Shown here: positions 62,564-64,000 of the stretch, piece after piece
Layout of the letters: the number at the start of each line of letters is the position of its first letter
Numbering within the stretch: the stretch's first letter is position 1
From: Pilatotrama ljubarskyi
Taxonomy: Eukaryota; Basidiomycota; Agaricomycetes; Polyporales; Polyporaceae
Assembly (NCBI GenBank): GCA_022385805.1
Contig: MU277676.1
Coordinates: 419,780-483,779, forward strand
Reading direction: 5' to 3'
DNA: 64,000 nt
Notes under the pieces: model-generated
What the model was told of the DNA's origin: nothing
The model's database searches: none
Seen by the model: only the letters and a program-made list of their open reading frames with translations
Position numbers and translations under genes: made by a program

Positions 62564-64000
62564 TCACGTCAGATCGACCATAACACTCGCCTCACCAAAG
62601 AACCCGTCCATATCAATGTCCTCGTCCAACATGCTCTCTTGCGAGGATGACGGCAGCGCATCGGATGCACCTCGGTAGTACCGTCTCCCAGCCGCGCCAG
62701 TACTCGTGCTCCCGCTTGTTCCCGGACGCGAGGGGCCAGCCTGAGCGCGAGGAGCCTTTCCGGACGGTCCAGCAGCCTTCGCAGGAGCACCAGCAGGTAC
62801 AGCTCCATGTCCCTTCGTCGGACTGGACGGCTGCGAGAGCAGCGCGTCGATCTCCGCCCACGGATCCTCCTCCACGATCCTGCCGATCTCGTCGTCCTCG
62901 TCCGGTGCCCGTGCGGATGGGGCGAGCGACCCGCGCGACGAGGCGGCCCTGCGCTGGCTGTAGAACGACGGCTGGTCGTTGAAGGGCGCGCGGTTCCACC
63001 ACTTCCCGGAGTCGTCGCCTCGACCGCTACCCGCTCCTGCGTCGCCGTCGCCGTCGCCGTCGTCGTCTCAGTCGCTCGAGATACTGATCACGTCCGCGTC
63101 GACCGAGTACGTCCGGCGGCCCACTGAGAAGGAGCGAACGGACGAAGGTGTCGCTGCTGGGGACGAAGACATCAGGGGTCCTGGAGCGGGCGAGGAAGGC
63201 GTGATGAACACGGGCGAGGACCGTGACCTCTCATGCACATGACGGGAGGCCGAGGACCGCTGCGACGCGCTGAGCCAGGGAATCTCAGGCTCCTCGGACG
63301 ACTCGCGCATATCGTCGCCCTCATCGCGCGCGTGCGTCGTCTTCCTGCGCTTGGCCCGTCTGACCGCGGCCGGTCCCGCCTGTTCACGAGCGCGCTCCTT
63401 GTCTTTTCCCTTTGGACCCGCGGCCGCTTTAGCTGCGGACGGAGCGGACGCGCGTCCCTTGCCCTTCCTGTCGGCAGGTTTTGGTGCTGGAGGCTCCGGG
63501 GGCTCGAGGAAATCGTCGAAGAGGCTCCTTCGGCGCTCTATCACTTGCGGGAGAGGGACAGGAACGTCCTCGTCCTGTATGGCCTCTGGCTCTTTAGTGT
63601 TGCGTCTCCTCTTCCTCGGCCGAGGTTTCGGTTGAGCAGGGGCCGATTCCTTGGCCTCCGACGCGTCCCGTGCGGCCTCCTTCGCTCTAGCCTTCGCGCG
63701 AGCCGCAGGTTTCGCCCTAGCCACCGACGCACTGGCAGGCGTGGCCACAGCCGAAGCCTCGTCATACTCCCTAAACACAGCACCAGCCCGCTCGACCGCC
63801 GCATAGTCCACGTCCGTCGGCAGATCGTCCCGCTCCGCCGTATCGACGACGAACCGATCGGGATCGTCCGGGTCCGGCCAGGTGAAGAGGAAGCCGCAGT
63901 CGCGGCGCGGGAGGGACGAGGGCGCGTAGGGATGGACGGGCTCGCGTGCGGGCGCGGAGGAGGCGTGTGGGTTCGCACGGCGGGCTTCGTCGTCGAGGTG
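62564..64000 (-). CDS. Disordered basic protein of unknown function, 5' end outside window
   Basis: C-terminal part of a larger protein that continues past the right edge. A possibly folded segment FLFTWPDPDDPDRFVVDTAE (about 63870) leads into VDYAAVERAGAVFREYDEAS, then a long Ala/Lys/Arg/Pro-rich stretch with nuclear-signal-like clusters (KPRPRKRRRNTK, RRAKRRKTTHARD) and Ser-rich patches. The frame hits TGA at 63068 yet continues open in the same frame to 62564 with similar composition (IGRIVEEDPWAEIDALLSQP, then DEDIDMDGFFGEASVMVDLT). A 48-bp intron 63037-63084 (donor GTATCT, branch CTGAG, acceptor CGCAG) removes the TGA and keeps the frame. A nuclear, perhaps DNA- or chromatin-related, role is suggested by composition only. 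No family is recognised. Confidence 0.65.

Noticed and set aside
63068..63070. TGA as a recoded (selenocysteine or read-through) codon
   Set aside because: A consensus intron of 48 bp spans it and preserves the frame; fungi of this group are not known to use selenocysteine.

Overview
The window reads as nuclear DNA of an agaricomycete fungus, most likely a wood-decaying white-rot species. Genes are compact and broken by many 45-75 bp introns with GT..AG ends and CTRAY-like branch sites. The typical content is a class II lignin-modifying heme peroxidase, a multi-intron P450, an O-methyltransferase, ABCC transporters and an intron-rich polyubiquitin gene. Placement near Polyporales is an inference from the peroxidase, not a measurement. 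No bacterial, phage, CRISPR or rRNA signal was seen.

Layout. 0.6-3.8 kb: a membrane-anchored secreted aspartic protease and a decayed copy of its 3' end. 5.4-6.7 kb: a secreted ferritin-like (Rds1-type) protein. 7.4-10.2 kb (minus): a HAM1-like lipid-binding-fold protein of 830 aa. 11.5-11.8 kb (minus): an 81-residue protein. 14.3-32.1 kb: two full-length tandem ABCC-type ABC transporters in the same direction, separated by a truncated third copy and a 1.9 kb hAT-like element with an 8-bp target-site duplication. 32.4-34.4 kb (minus): a cytochrome P450. 35.7-37.4 kb (minus): a short class II peroxidase with both the Mn(II) site and the surface tryptophan of versatile peroxidases. 40.5 kb (minus): an intron-containing tRNA-Trp-like gene. 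42.3-43.9 kb: a 661-bp foldback element with perfect 169-bp inverted repeats, itself split by an 888-bp second element, ending 217 bp before the start codon of a five-unit polyubiquitin gene (44.1-45.5 kb). 46.3-48.4 kb: a SAM O-methyltransferase. 48.7-50.3 kb (minus): a conserved fungal protein of unknown function, followed at 51.5-52.6 kb by its decayed tandem copy, which carries a MITE-like insertion. 53.1-54.2 kb (minus): a short-chain dehydrogenase. 59.0-62.1 kb: a TORC2 subunit of the HbrB/Bit61 family. 62.6-64.0 kb (minus): a partial gene for a disordered, basic protein running off the window.

How they fit together. Transporters, P450, peroxidase, O-methyltransferase and SDR suit handling of lignin-derived aromatics, but they lie among housekeeping genes (ubiquitin, TORC2), so this looks like a fungal neighbourhood with expanded detoxification families rather than a clear biosynthetic cluster. 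Three separate gene-plus-decayed-copy pairs (protease, ABC, unknown-function gene) show that local duplication followed by decay is a recurring process here. Transposon insertions sit in or beside two of the three. I found no strong candidate for an entirely new molecular system. The most distinctive observations are the nested elements upstream of polyubiquitin, with a built-in empty-site control, and the uncharacterised gene with its degenerate twin.
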